Below are positions 35,260-43,578 of a DNA stretch of 64,000 nucleotides, piece after piece; position 1 is the first letter of the stretch, and every line of letters begins with the position of its first letter. The stretch lies in contig NZ_BMRE01000001.1 in NCBI RefSeq assembly GCF_014648475.1, positions 1-64,000 of the forward strand, read 5' to 3'. Under the pieces are notes generated by a model. It was given only the letters and a program-made list of their open reading frames with translations. It did not search any database and was not told the DNA's origin. The translations under genes and the position numbers were made by a program. This DNA comes from Lentzea flava. GTDB taxonomy: Bacteria; Actinomycetota; Actinomycetes; Mycobacteriales; Pseudonocardiaceae.

Positions 35260-37776
35260 ATGCGACGACGCGCAGCCGCCGACCCGATCCGGCGCGGGGT
35301 GGGAGAGATCGCCGCCTCGTGCGCCGACACCTACACCGTGCGCGGCGAGCCCTTCTGGTGGCACTTCGACCCCGTGACCGACCGCCCGCAGCTCCGCCAG
35401 GGCTGGAAGATCCACGTGAGCGCCGCGCCCCAGCACGCCCCCGAGGTCCTGCGCCGCGTCGCCGCCGTCGTCGTGCCCCGCGCGTTGCGCTGGAAGGCCG
35501 CCCGGTCCATCGACAAGCTGATGGACCTCAGCTCACCGCCCTCACCCCTGACCCAGTCCGGCAAGTTCATCACCGTCTACCCGGACTCCGACGTCGAGCA
35601 GCTCGCCGCCGACCTGGACGCCGTCACGGCCGAGTTCGACGCTCCCGTCGTGCCGTCCGACCGGCGATTCCGCCCGCACAGCAACGTCTACCTGCGGTAC
35701 GGCGCGTTCTCCGCCTCCAGCGTCTTCGACCCGGCCGAGCAGAGCCTGCGGCACGTGCTGGTGCACCCCGACGGGCACTGCGTCGAGGACAAGCGAGCTC
35801 CCGGTGTCGCCGCACCCGACTGGGTGGACGACCTCGTGCCCGCGCAGTCCCGCGTCTTCCTGGAACGGCCGGGAACCGGCCTGTTCGGGCGCGAGATCGT
35901 GGTGCAGGGGGTGTTGCGGCAGTCCGTGAAGGGCGGGGTGTTCCGGGTCCGCTACCGGGGCGCGCCGGCCGTGCTGAAGGAAGCGCGGATCGGGACGACG
36001 CCGGACCGGCTCGGCCGGGACTCGCGCACCGCGCTGCGCAACGAGTGGCAGCTGCTGCGGGCGCTGAGCGGAACGGGGCTGGCGCCGGAGCCGCTCGCGT
36101 TCTTCCACCAGGAGGACAACGCCTATCTGGTGCAGGAGTTCCTGCCGGGACGGACGTTGCGGGCCGAGGTGGAGCGGCGCAACTACCGTTCGCCGGTGTC
36201 CGTGCCTGATCTGTTGTCGCTGATGGACGGGGTGCACCGGCTCGTGCGGGACGTTGAGGCGCACGGGGTTCGGCTGCTCGACCTCACGCCCAACAACATC
36301 ATGGTCGACGGGGCGCGGTTCGCGGTGATCGACCTTGAGCACGCTGGTCTGGTTGATTCGCCGGAGCCGCCGTTTGCCGCGCACACGCCGGGGTATGTGC
36401 CGCCGTCTGCGCCTTGGGCCGCGGACACCGAGTACGCGCTCGCGGCGATCGACCACTTCGTGCTGACGGGGATCGATCCGTTTCTGGGCAGGAACGTGAC
36501 GTACGCCGAGCACCTGCCTGCGGTGTTGGAGGCGTTCGCCCCGGCCGGGCTGGATCCGGAATCGATCCACCTTGGCCCCCTCCGGGGGGATCGCGAGGTC
36601 CCCACTCCCATCGTCTCAGGCGGGTCCGACAGTGTCGGCGACCGCGCCGTCGAGGAAGCGGTCGAGGCTGGCGAAGAACTGGTCAAGCTGGCCGAGTGGG
36701 ACCGCCACCCCTGGCCCTGGCCTCAACGCTGGGCACCGGGCTCCCTGCACCCGGCCTCCTTCATGGCAGGCACCGCCGGCATCGCCCGCTTCTACCTCGA
36801 CCTCCACGAAGCCACCGGCGACAGGACCTGGCTGCACCACACCGACCAACTCCTGACGTGGACCATCGACAACCACCCGGTGGTCCCAGGCCAGACCCCA
36901 CCAGGCCTGTACTTCGGCCTCGGCTCCCTCCCGTGGCTCATGACCGATCTCGCCGCCACCGGACACGAACCCGAACTGTGGCACCGCGAAGCCCTGAAGC
37001 TCTCCGCCGAGCTGAGCAGGATCGAGGTCCACGGCTGGGACATCACCCACGGCTGGGCGGGCATCGGCCTCGCCAAGATCGCCCTCCTGCGCACCACCGG
37101 CAAAGGCCAGGAAGACATCAAGGCGATCATCGCGAAAGTCCTCGCAGGCGTGTCCACAAAGGATGGTCTCCCGGCGTGGCCGAACAACGGCTCGTCGTTC
37201 TACGGCTTCGCCCACGGCAGCGCGGGCGTTGCCTACTTCCTGCTGCACGCCGGCCGAGCCGTCGACGACCCGGTCGCCACCGACCTCGCCGTCGCCACCG
37301 GACGAGCCCTGCTCGGCGCCGCGGTCCCGGCGGCGGAAGGCCTGTCGTGGCCGCACAAACCGGGCCACGACACGGTGTGGTCGCACTGGTGCAACGGCGC
37401 CGCGGGTGTCGGCATCCTGTTGCACGCCCTGGCCCGGCACACCCAGGACGAGGAATTCGAGCAAGGCGCGCGAAAAGCAGGCCTCGCCATCACGACCGCG
37501 CGGCCGTTCGGCAGCGTCTGCCGGTGCCACGGGCTCGCTGGCGACGGTGACTTCCTGCTGGACCTGGGCGACCACGAGGGCGCCGTCCACATCGGACGCA
37601 AGCTCGACGCGCTCCGGTTCCGCGACGGGTTCTCCGTCAAGTGGGCGCCGGAAGGGCTCGGTGCGCCCAGGCCCGACTACATGCGCGGTTACACCGGCGT
37701 GCACGCGTTCCGGCTGCGGCTCGCGGGCCGCGTCGCCCGTTCGCCCCTGACCCTGCGACTGGAGGAGTGGCAGTGA
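35260..37776 (+). CDS. lanL: class IV lanthipeptide synthetase LanL
   Basis: An 838-residue three-domain enzyme. The N-terminal SpvC-like phospho-Ser/Thr lyase (about 25-200) carries WKIHVSA (K50, H52) and PHSNVYLRYGAF. The Ser/Thr kinase domain (about 210-430) has K240 in AVLKEAR, the catalytic loop LLDLTPNNIM and D358 in VIDLE. The C-terminal cyclase (about 480-838) retains all three zinc ligands, C711 (HWCNGAAG), C756 and H757 (CRCHGLAG); class III enzymes lack these, so class IV is favoured. ATG at 35260 follows AGGTGA by 5 nt; GTG at 35251 would add three residues. GTG of the next gene overlaps the stop. Confidence 0.92.
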   Translation: MRRRAAADPIRRGVGEIAASCADTYTVRGEPFWWHFDPVTDRPQLRQGWKIHVSAAPQHAPEVLRRVAAVVVPRALRWKAARSIDKLMDLSSPPSPLTQSGKFITVYPDSDVEQLAADLDAVTAEFDAPVVPSDRRFRPHSNVYLRYGAFSASSVFDPAEQSLRHVLVHPDGHCVEDKRAPGVAAPDWVDDLVPAQSRVFLERPGTGLFGREIVVQGVLRQSVKGGVFRVRYRGAPAVLKEARIGTTPDRLGRDSRTALRNEWQLLRALSGTGLAPEPLAFFHQEDNAYLVQEFLPGRTLRAEVERRNYRSPVSVPDLLSLMDGVHRLVRDVEAHGVRLLDLTPNNIMVDGARFAVIDLEHAGLVDSPEPPFAAHTPGYVPPSAPWAADTEYALAAIDHFVLTGIDPFLGRNVTYAEHLPAVLEAFAPAGLDPESIHLGPLRGDREVPTPIVSGGSDSVGDRAVEEAVEAGEELVKLAEWDRHPWPWPQRWAPGSLHPASFMAGTAGIARFYLDLHEATGDRTWLHHTDQLLTWTIDNHPVVPGQTPPGLYFGLGSLPWLMTDLAATGHEPELWHREALKLSAELSRIEVHGWDITHGWAGIGLAKIALLRTTGKGQEDIKAIIAKVLAGVSTKDGLPAWPNNGSSFYGFAHGSAGVAYFLLHAGRAVDDPVATDLAVATGRALLGAAVPAAEGLSWPHKPGHDTVWSHWCNGAAGVGILLHALARHTQDEEFEQGARKAGLAITTARPFGSVCRCHGLAGDGDFLLDLGDHEGAVHIGRKLDALRFRDGFSVKWAPEGLGAPRPDYMRGYTGVHAFRLRLAGRVARSPLTLRLEEWQ

Positions 37777-38504
37777 ACCTCACCGATCTCCTGGTCCACG
37801 AGATGGTCGTGGACTGGGGCCCGAACCGCCGGGTCGTGGCGTCCCGGCAAGGCGAGACGGTGTTCGAGTGCGTGGTGCGGCCGGCCGGAGGGCTCTGGTA
37901 CGTCACGGAGTGCCTGCCGCAGCGCGATGACCCGGCCATCGCCGACCATCTGGGCAGGGTGCTCGCGTACCTGAAGGAACAGGGGATCGGCGACGTCGTC
38001 GTCGTGCACCCGGAGTTCTGGGACGTCGGCGGCACCGACTGCGGGCGGATCGTGCCGATGTGGCTGCGGCTGGACGCCGAGATGATCGCCTCGTTCGAGC
38101 GCGTGCTGCCCGTCGGTCACAAGGTTGAGCCGTTCTCGGAGGATGTGCCGGGAGAGCCGCACGACCGCCGGGTCTTCGCCGAGCTCACGCAGAACCAGTA
38201 CGGGCCGTTGATCCCCGAGGCGTCCCTCAGGATCGTCGCGGACGGCGTCCCCCGCGGCGCGATCGCGGTGACGGAGGACCGTGGTGTGCCGCTCGTCGGG
38301 CACCTCGTGGTCGAGCCCGCCGCGAGGGGTGGCGGGCTCGGCAGGACGTTGCTGGTGCGCAGCATGCTCGGGCTGGCGGAAGCCGGGTACGTCGACTGCC
38401 GGCTCAACGTCATGGCCGAGAACTTCGCCGCGCGCAGGCTGTACCGGTCGATCGGCTTCGTGCAGGACCGCGCGACGCTCCGAGCGAGCCGGGTGACGTC
38501 ATGA
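37773..38504 (+). CDS. GNAT acetyltransferase-domain protein of the lan operon
   Basis: A 243-residue protein. The C-terminal half (about 125-240) is a GNAT acetyltransferase domain: a strand with VGHLVVEPAARGGGLGRTLLVRS (the acetyl-CoA pyrophosphate loop is RGGGLG) and the late NFAARRLYRSIGFVQ. The N-terminal 110 residues form a separate region rich in Trp, Val and acidic residues that I do not recognise; it may be a degenerate GNAT fold or a peptide-binding part. GTG at 37773 overlaps the lanL stop (GTGA) and GGAGGAG is upstream. Acetylation of the peptide, or of the producer's target for immunity, is possible. Confidence 0.8.
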   Translation: MNLTDLLVHEMVVDWGPNRRVVASRQGETVFECVVRPAGGLWYVTECLPQRDDPAIADHLGRVLAYLKEQGIGDVVVVHPEFWDVGGTDCGRIVPMWLRLDAEMIASFERVLPVGHKVEPFSEDVPGEPHDRRVFAELTQNQYGPLIPEASLRIVADGVPRGAIAVTEDRGVPLVGHLVVEPAARGGGLGRTLLVRSMLGLAEAGYVDCRLNVMAENFAARRLYRSIGFVQDRATLRASRVTS

Positions 38505-40066
38505 CCGTGACGGTGCTGGAGCTGGAGTCCGCGCGGATTCCGGCGACCCTGGAGGATCTGCGGGCGCAGGGGCCCGTCCGCTACTACCTGTCCGCAGGTC
38601 GTCCCGTGTGGTTGCGAGGACCCGAGGGTCCCGCTGACCTGACCACGGCGTTGCTGCGCTGCCACGACGAACGCGAGGCACGGCTGCGGGCCGAGGTCAG
38701 GGCCGCCAAGGAATGGCTGGCCGAGGGCGGCCCACGGGCCGTAGTCGTCGAGCTGGTCAACCCACCGACGAGAGACGACGTGCGCTTCCTCCAGGAGTGC
38801 CGCATGCGGCTGGTGCGCGGGGAAGCGCAGTCGATCACCGTGCTGCGCCACCTCCCCGCCGCACCGCCCGCGAACGAAATCCTCGCGATGCTCCAGCTCG
38901 CCGGTGGATCGGTCCCGGAAGAGAAATTCCGCCACTGGCAGGCGAAACACGGCTGGGACGACGATCTGGTCGAGACAACAACGTCCACAAGGGACAATCG
39001 ACGTACCTACGCGGCCCCGCCACCACGTGACCTGCCGATCACCCCGGAGCTGGCGGCCGAGGTCGCGCAGAGCGTCGAGGTGCCGCTGTCCACCGCCGCC
39101 CTGCTGACCGACCCGTCAGCGGCACTCCACGCCTTCACGGCCGGCGCCGCCGCGGAAGCCGCGGGCCAGGGCAGGGTGCTGTCGCGGTACGCGGGCAACC
39201 TGTACCGCCGGGCCTTGCGCGGCAACGAGGTTCCGCACGCCACCGCCGCGAGCGCGTACCTGGCGGCACTCGTCGCGGATCGCCGCCGGGTCTCCGGCGC
39301 GGTGGCCGACCTGCTGCTGGCGCAGGCGGAGAAGTGGGACGTGGAGCCGATCGACCGGGCCATGCTCGCCTACCAGCTCGGCCAGCTCCTCGCGAAGGAC
39401 CCCGACCCGGCTGTGCGCAAGTCGGCCGCGCGCTGCTTCGAGCACGCCCGCGACCTGGACGTGCCGGTCACCCAGATCGCCGCGTCGTTCAACGGCGCCG
39501 CACTGGCCCTGTACCGCGACCGCGACCTGGACGGTGCCGTCACGACCATGCGCACGGCACTGGAGTTGCTGGAAGGCCAGGACGTCGTGGCCGATCAACA
39601 GGTCCAGCTCCTCACCAACCTCGCCAAGCTCCGCCGCGGCACACCCGAGGCCGTGGGCCTGTACCGGCGGGCGTGGGCGGCCGCGGACGACGTCGCCAAC
39701 GCCACCTACGTCGCCGCCGACCTCGTGCGGGTGCTGCTCGACGCGGGGGAGGACCGCGAGGCGGAGGCCGTCGCGACGCGGCTGCTCGACCTCTTCGACC
39801 GGGCGGCCGACACGAACCAGGCGAGTGAGAAGGCGGTGTCCGCGGTGTGCTTCCGTCTCGCCGACAAGCGGCTCGCGGCGAACGCGACCGCGGAAGCGGC
39901 GCGCTGGTACCTCGCCGCGGTCAGCCGGATGCGGCGCGGCGCCCCCGAGGTCGTGGACACGATCCTGCGCAACCTGGGCGACCAGCCGCCAGCCCTCGTC
40001 GAGGCACGCGCCGCGCACGCGCTGGTCGCCGACGACCTCCTGGCGCTGCGGGGTCTGCTCGCATGA
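38501..40066 (+). CDS. helical-repeat (TPR-like) protein of the lan operon
   Basis: A 521-residue cytoplasmic protein. Residues about 1-130 form an alpha/beta-looking region with a conserved-looking VVVELVNPPTRDDVRFLQECRMRLVRGE. Residues about 175-515 are a run of paired helices rich in Ala, Leu and Arg with TPR-like spacing (AASFNGAALALYRDRDLDGAVTTMRTALELLEG). No catalytic motif is visible. It is locked into the operon by ATGA overlaps on both sides. A scaffold linking synthetase, peptidase and exporter, or a peptide-recognition subunit, would fit, but this is inference. Confidence 0.7.
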   Translation: MTVTVLELESARIPATLEDLRAQGPVRYYLSAGRPVWLRGPEGPADLTTALLRCHDEREARLRAEVRAAKEWLAEGGPRAVVVELVNPPTRDDVRFLQECRMRLVRGEAQSITVLRHLPAAPPANEILAMLQLAGGSVPEEKFRHWQAKHGWDDDLVETTTSTRDNRRTYAAPPPRDLPITPELAAEVAQSVEVPLSTAALLTDPSAALHAFTAGAAAEAAGQGRVLSRYAGNLYRRALRGNEVPHATAASAYLAALVADRRRVSGAVADLLLAQAEKWDVEPIDRAMLAYQLGQLLAKDPDPAVRKSAARCFEHARDLDVPVTQIAASFNGAALALYRDRDLDGAVTTMRTALELLEGQDVVADQQVQLLTNLAKLRRGTPEAVGLYRRAWAAADDVANATYVAADLVRVLLDAGEDREAEAVATRLLDLFDRAADTNQASEKAVSAVCFRLADKRLAANATAEAARWYLAAVSRMRRGAPEVVDTILRNLGDQPPALVEARAAHALVADDLLALRGLLA

Positions 40067-41616
40067 CCATCACCGAGTTCTCCCTCCACCGCGACCGCCT
40101 CGTCCTCACGCGACCGGGCGAGGTCGGGCTCGTTCCGGCGGGAACCACCGACCTGACCGAGGTCGACTGGATCCCGGCCGGCGACTGGCACCTCGTCGGC
40201 TGGGCCGCAGAAGACCTCGTGGCGCTGCGCCGCCGGGGCGAACTCGGCCTCCTGGACACCGGCCGCCGGATGCTGACCTCGACGCATCCGGTGGTCGGCC
40301 GCATCCTGCGCTACAACGGCGAAGAAGCCCTCGTCGCGGTCGTGCGCGACGGACGCCCGGTGCTGTGCGTGCACCGCCCGTCCACAGGCACCTACCAGGT
40401 CCTCGACGCCACCGAGGGCGTGTCGTCGGTGGCCGCCTGGGACGGCACCACCATCGTGCTCACCAAGGACCGGCGGGTCGTGCTGGTGCGGTACGACGAC
40501 ACGAGCAGCGAACAGATCGCCGAGATCCCAGCGGTGTCGGCCGCGGGCGACGGACCGCTGGTCGCGCTGACCGGCGAAGATCAGGTGCCCGGCGTGCTCG
40601 ACCTGGCAAGCCGCGAGGTCCGTTGGTACGCACCGGGAAGTGCCGGCATCGCCGTCTCCCCGTCCGGCCTGCTCCTCACGATGGCCTGGACCGATCACCG
40701 CTACGTCTACCGGGTCCTCGACCGCGAGGGCGAGGTCGTCGGCACGCCCGTGCCCGGTCACGGCATCGCCACCGACCTGACCTTCACCGCGGACGAGCGC
40801 CACCTCCTCGGCCGCCACCAGTCCCCGGCGGCCTCACCCGCACTCGTCCGCTGGGACATCCACAGTGGACAGATGACCGAGCTGCCGGGACAGCGGCGCA
40901 CCGAGACGCCCGTCCGCTGGCGGCACCGCGAGTCCGCGCAGTCCCCGGAATGGCTCTACGAACCGGAAAACGGCGGCCACGGCGGCATCGTCCTGCACCT
41001 GCACGGCGGCCCCCGCAGCCAGCTCAGGCAGATCCACGAGCCGATGATCGCCGCGCTGGTCGAGGCGGGCTGGACCGTCATCGGCATGAACTACCCCGGC
41101 AGCAGCGGATACAGCGACGAGTTCCGCGACGTCGTGGTGGGCGACTGGGGCGGTGCCGACGTGGCGGCGGTGACCGCGCGCCTGCGAGAACTGCGGCGCG
41201 ACCGGCCGGTGTGCCTGTACGGCCAGAGCTACGGCGCCTACCTCGCCCTGCTCGCCGCGGCACGGGAACTGGTGGACGCCGTCGCCGTGTGGGCGCCGGT
41301 CACCGATCTGCCGCAGCTGCTGGAGTCCGCGACGGGACTGCACCGGCAGTGGCTCCGCACCGAACTCGGCGCGCTCGCCGACGACCCCGGCCAGTTGAAC
41401 GCACGCAGCCCGATCAACCAGCCGTTCACGGCACGACGCCTGCTCATCGGCCACAGCAAGGGGGACGACAGGTGCCCGGTGGAGCAGTCGCGGAGGTTCG
41501 TCGAACGGCAGGGCGCCGACCGCTACCTCGAACAACCCGGCAACGGCCACGAGCCAGGCGATCCAGGCGCGTGGACGGCGGCCGTGGTGGAGCACTTCGC
41601 GGAGGTGCTGGGATGA
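40063..41616 (+). CDS. S9-family (prolyl oligopeptidase-like) peptidase
   Basis: A 517-residue serine peptidase. The N-terminal 290 residues form a beta-propeller-like gate; the C-terminal alpha/beta-hydrolase has LHLHGGPRSQ (oxyanion region), nucleophile S389 in GQSYGAY, acid D468 or D469 in GHSKGDDRCP, and base H496 in GNGHEPG. No signal peptide is present, so it acts in the cytoplasm. S9 peptidases such as FlaP remove leaders in class III lanthipeptide pathways; a leader-removing role here is therefore likely, although this precursor leader has no Pro. The 3' end is the source of the tandem repeat that follows. The stop overlaps the first mini-ORF as ATGA. Confidence 0.88.
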   Translation: MTITEFSLHRDRLVLTRPGEVGLVPAGTTDLTEVDWIPAGDWHLVGWAAEDLVALRRRGELGLLDTGRRMLTSTHPVVGRILRYNGEEALVAVVRDGRPVLCVHRPSTGTYQVLDATEGVSSVAAWDGTTIVLTKDRRVVLVRYDDTSSEQIAEIPAVSAAGDGPLVALTGEDQVPGVLDLASREVRWYAPGSAGIAVSPSGLLLTMAWTDHRYVYRVLDREGEVVGTPVPGHGIATDLTFTADERHLLGRHQSPAASPALVRWDIHSGQMTELPGQRRTETPVRWRHRESAQSPEWLYEPENGGHGGIVLHLHGGPRSQLRQIHEPMIAALVEAGWTVIGMNYPGSSGYSDEFRDVVVGDWGGADVAAVTARLRELRRDRPVCLYGQSYGAYLALLAAARELVDAVAVWAPVTDLPQLLESATGLHRQWLRTELGALADDPGQLNARSPINQPFTARRLLIGHSKGDDRCPVEQSRRFVERQGADRYLEQPGNGHEPGDPGAWTAAVVEHFAEVLG

Positions 41617-41729
41617 CGGGCTTCGCGCGCTGGACGGACGCGGTGGTGGAGCGTCTCGGAGGTGCTGGGATGACGGCTTCGCGGGCTGGACGGGCGCGGT
41701 CGTGGATCGCCTCGGAGGTGCGGCGATGA
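41613..41729 (+). CDS. 38-codon mini-ORF 1 in the tandem repeat
   Basis: ATG at 41613 overlaps the peptidase stop as ATGA, and its own TGA at 41727-41729 overlaps the next mini-ORF's ATG the same way. A ribosome can therefore pass down the chain. The product is basic (MTGFARWTDAV at the start, ending SWIASEVRR) and looks like a by-product of duplication, related to the peptidase C-terminus. Whether the peptide has a function is unknown. Confidence 0.5.
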   Translation: MTGFARWTDAVVERLGGAGMTASRAGRARSWIASEVRR

Positions 41730-41842
41730 CGTACTTCGCGCGCTGGACAGGCGCGGCCGTGGAACGCCTCGGAGGTGCTGGGATGACGGCTTCGCGGGCT
41801 GGACGGGCGCGGTCGTGGATCGCCTCGGAGGTGCGGCGATGA
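41726..41842 (+). CDS. 38-codon mini-ORF 2 in the tandem repeat
   Basis: A second copy, also 38 codons, with ATG at 41726 and TGA at 41840-41842 overlapping the exporter ATG at 41839. The first residues (MTYFARWTGAAV) match the exporter's N-terminus, and its last 19 residues are identical to those of mini-ORF 1. It has an internal RBS and ATG pair. Conserved frame and coupling suggest selection to keep translation flowing into the exporter gene. Confidence 0.5.
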   Translation: MTYFARWTGAAVERLGGAGMTASRAGRARSWIASEVRR

Positions 41843-43578
41843 CGTACTTCGCGCGCTGGACAGGCGCGGCCGTGAAACGCCTCGGAGGCGCAGGAACGAC
41901 CGCACTCCTGTGGCAAGCGGGCAGGTGGCGATTCGCCGTGTTCTGCGTGCTGGCGGTCCTCCAGGGCCTGACCCCGGCCACCGCCATCGCCGCGTCCGGC
42001 GTGCTGATCTCCGGCCTGCCCACCGACCCGGCGCGGGCCACCCTCGGCCTAGCCCTGTTCGGCGCCTCACTCCTCACCGGCACCGTGCTCGCCGCGATCC
42101 TCGACCACCAGGCCGCCGTGCTCGACGGCAGGGTCGCCCGCACGATCCACGACACGGTGGCGCACGCGACTCTCCGCACCGACGTGGAACTCTTGGTGGA
42201 CCCGCGAACCACCGGTGAGCTCGGCGCGCTGGCCGAGTTCGAACGCGTCGACGGCTTCGTCGGCACCGTCACCGCTCTGCGGGAACTGCTGCGGCAGCGG
42301 GCAACCGGTGTCGGTGCGGCCGTGGTGCTCGCGACGTTCGCGTGGTGGGCCCCGCTGGTGATGTTCCTGGGCTGGCGCGGTCTCAGCTTCGGCGTCCGCA
42401 GGTGGCTCGACCACGGCATGAACCTCGGTGCCCGGCAGGGCGAACAGGCGCTGCGCCGCGCCCGGTACCTGCGCGGCCTCGCCGTGGACAGCCCGGCGGC
42501 CAAGGAGGTCCGGGTGTTCGGGCTCGCGGGCTGGCTCGTCCCGCTGTACCGCGACTCCTACCTGGCGGCGCTGGAAGTCCTGTGGGAGGGCCGCCGCCTC
42601 GGCATGCGCACGGTTCTCGCCGCGACGGGCGGAGTGGTGCTCGCCCACCTGATCGTCCTGACCGCGATCGCGCAAACCACCACCACACCGGCGGAGATCG
42701 TCGTCTACGCGCAGGCGGTGCTGTCCACCAGCGCGCTCGGCTACGTCTTCGGCGCCGAGGTCCCGCTGGCCCGCGCCCGCAAGGTGGCGAAGCTGGCCCG
42801 CGCGCTCGCCGACCGTCTCGCGACCAGCCCGCCACCCGCGAAGAAGACCGCGAACGCCATCGAGCTGAAGAACGTCCACTTCACCTATCCCGGCAGGGAC
42901 GACGAGGTCCTGGCCGGCGTGAACCTGACCGTCCCGAAAGGACAGTCGCTGGCCATCGTCGGCGAGAACGGCGCGGGCAAGAGCACGCTGGTGCACCTGT
43001 TGTGCGGCACCTACCGGCCACAGCGGGGCGAGATCGCGATGCCGGGCGAGGTCAGCGCGATCGTGCAGCGGTTCACCCGCTTCGAGCTCTCCTTGCGCGA
43101 CAACATCGGCTTCGGCGCCGGCGACGAGACCGTGCACAGGGCCCTGGAACGCGCCGGTGGCCTCAGCCTGCTCGACGACCTCCCGCACGGCTGGGACACG
43201 GTGCTGTCCTCGTCGCACCCGGACGGCCGCGACCTCTCCGGCGGCCAGTGGCAGAAGGTCGCGCTGGCCAGGGCGTTGCTCGCGGTCGAGACCGGCGCCG
43301 AAGTCCTGATCATGGACGAGCCCAGCGCCAACCTCGACGTGCTCGCCGAGGAGGAGCTCTTCGCCCGCTTCAGCGAGCTGGCCGGCGAGATCACCACCAT
43401 CCTCGTGTCGCACCGGCTGGCCTCCGTCCGCCACGCCGACCGCATCGTGGTGATCGCCGACGGCCGCATCGCCGAGGACGGCACCCATGCGGAACTGATG
43501 GCCGCCAACGGCCGGTACGCCGCGATGTACTCGCTGCAGGCAGAACGGTTCGCGGAGAAGGAGTGGAGCCATGCGTGA
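41839..43578 (+). CDS. ABC exporter, fused membrane and ATPase domains (1)
   Basis: A 579-residue exporter half. A transmembrane domain (about 30-330, six helices) is followed by an ATPase with Walker A GENGAGKST (about 375-383), signature LSGGQWQKVALARA, Walker B VLIMDEPSANLD and an H-loop in LVSHRL. There is no N-terminal C39 peptidase, so leader removal is done elsewhere, probably by the S9 enzyme. The first 19 residues (MTYFARWTGAAVKRLGGAG) are encoded by the repeat and derive from duplicated peptidase sequence. ATG at 41839 overlaps mini-ORF 2. It probably pairs with the next gene as a heterodimer exporting the lanthipeptide. Confidence 0.9.
   Translation: MTYFARWTGAAVKRLGGAGTTALLWQAGRWRFAVFCVLAVLQGLTPATAIAASGVLISGLPTDPARATLGLALFGASLLTGTVLAAILDHQAAVLDGRVARTIHDTVAHATLRTDVELLVDPRTTGELGALAEFERVDGFVGTVTALRELLRQRATGVGAAVVLATFAWWAPLVMFLGWRGLSFGVRRWLDHGMNLGARQGEQALRRARYLRGLAVDSPAAKEVRVFGLAGWLVPLYRDSYLAALEVLWEGRRLGMRTVLAATGGVVLAHLIVLTAIAQTTTTPAEIVVYAQAVLSTSALGYVFGAEVPLARARKVAKLARALADRLATSPPPAKKTANAIELKNVHFTYPGRDDEVLAGVNLTVPKGQSLAIVGENGAGKSTLVHLLCGTYRPQRGEIAMPGEVSAIVQRFTRFELSLRDNIGFGAGDETVHRALERAGGLSLLDDLPHGWDTVLSSSHPDGRDLSGGQWQKVALARALLAVETGAEVLIMDEPSANLDVLAEEELFARFSELAGEITTILVSHRLASVRHADRIVVIADGRIAEDGTHAELMAANGRYAAMYSLQAERFAEKEWSHA

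Larger units (their letters stand above)
41613..41894 (+). repeat. tandem duplication at the peptidase-exporter junction
   Basis: Five consecutive units of 57, 56, 57, 56 and 57 nt each begin with ATGACG and end with a GGAGGTG-type RBS: 41613-41669, 41670-41725, 41726-41782, 41783-41838 and 41839-41894. Units two and four are identical over 56 nt; one, three and five are close variants. The higher-order unit is 113 nt (two copies plus a half). Each resembles the last 45 nt of the peptidase gene, so the array arose by duplicating the coupled stop/start junction. Divergence between copies argues against an assembly artefact. Confidence 0.9.

Noticed and set aside
35260..37776. Class III (LanKC/RamC-type) assignment for the synthetase
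   Set aside because: All three zinc ligands (C711, C756, H757) are present, which class III cyclase domains lack; class IV fits.
41613..41894. CRISPR-like array
   Set aside because: Units are directly contiguous, contain RBS and start codons, and derive from the neighbouring gene; there are no spacers.
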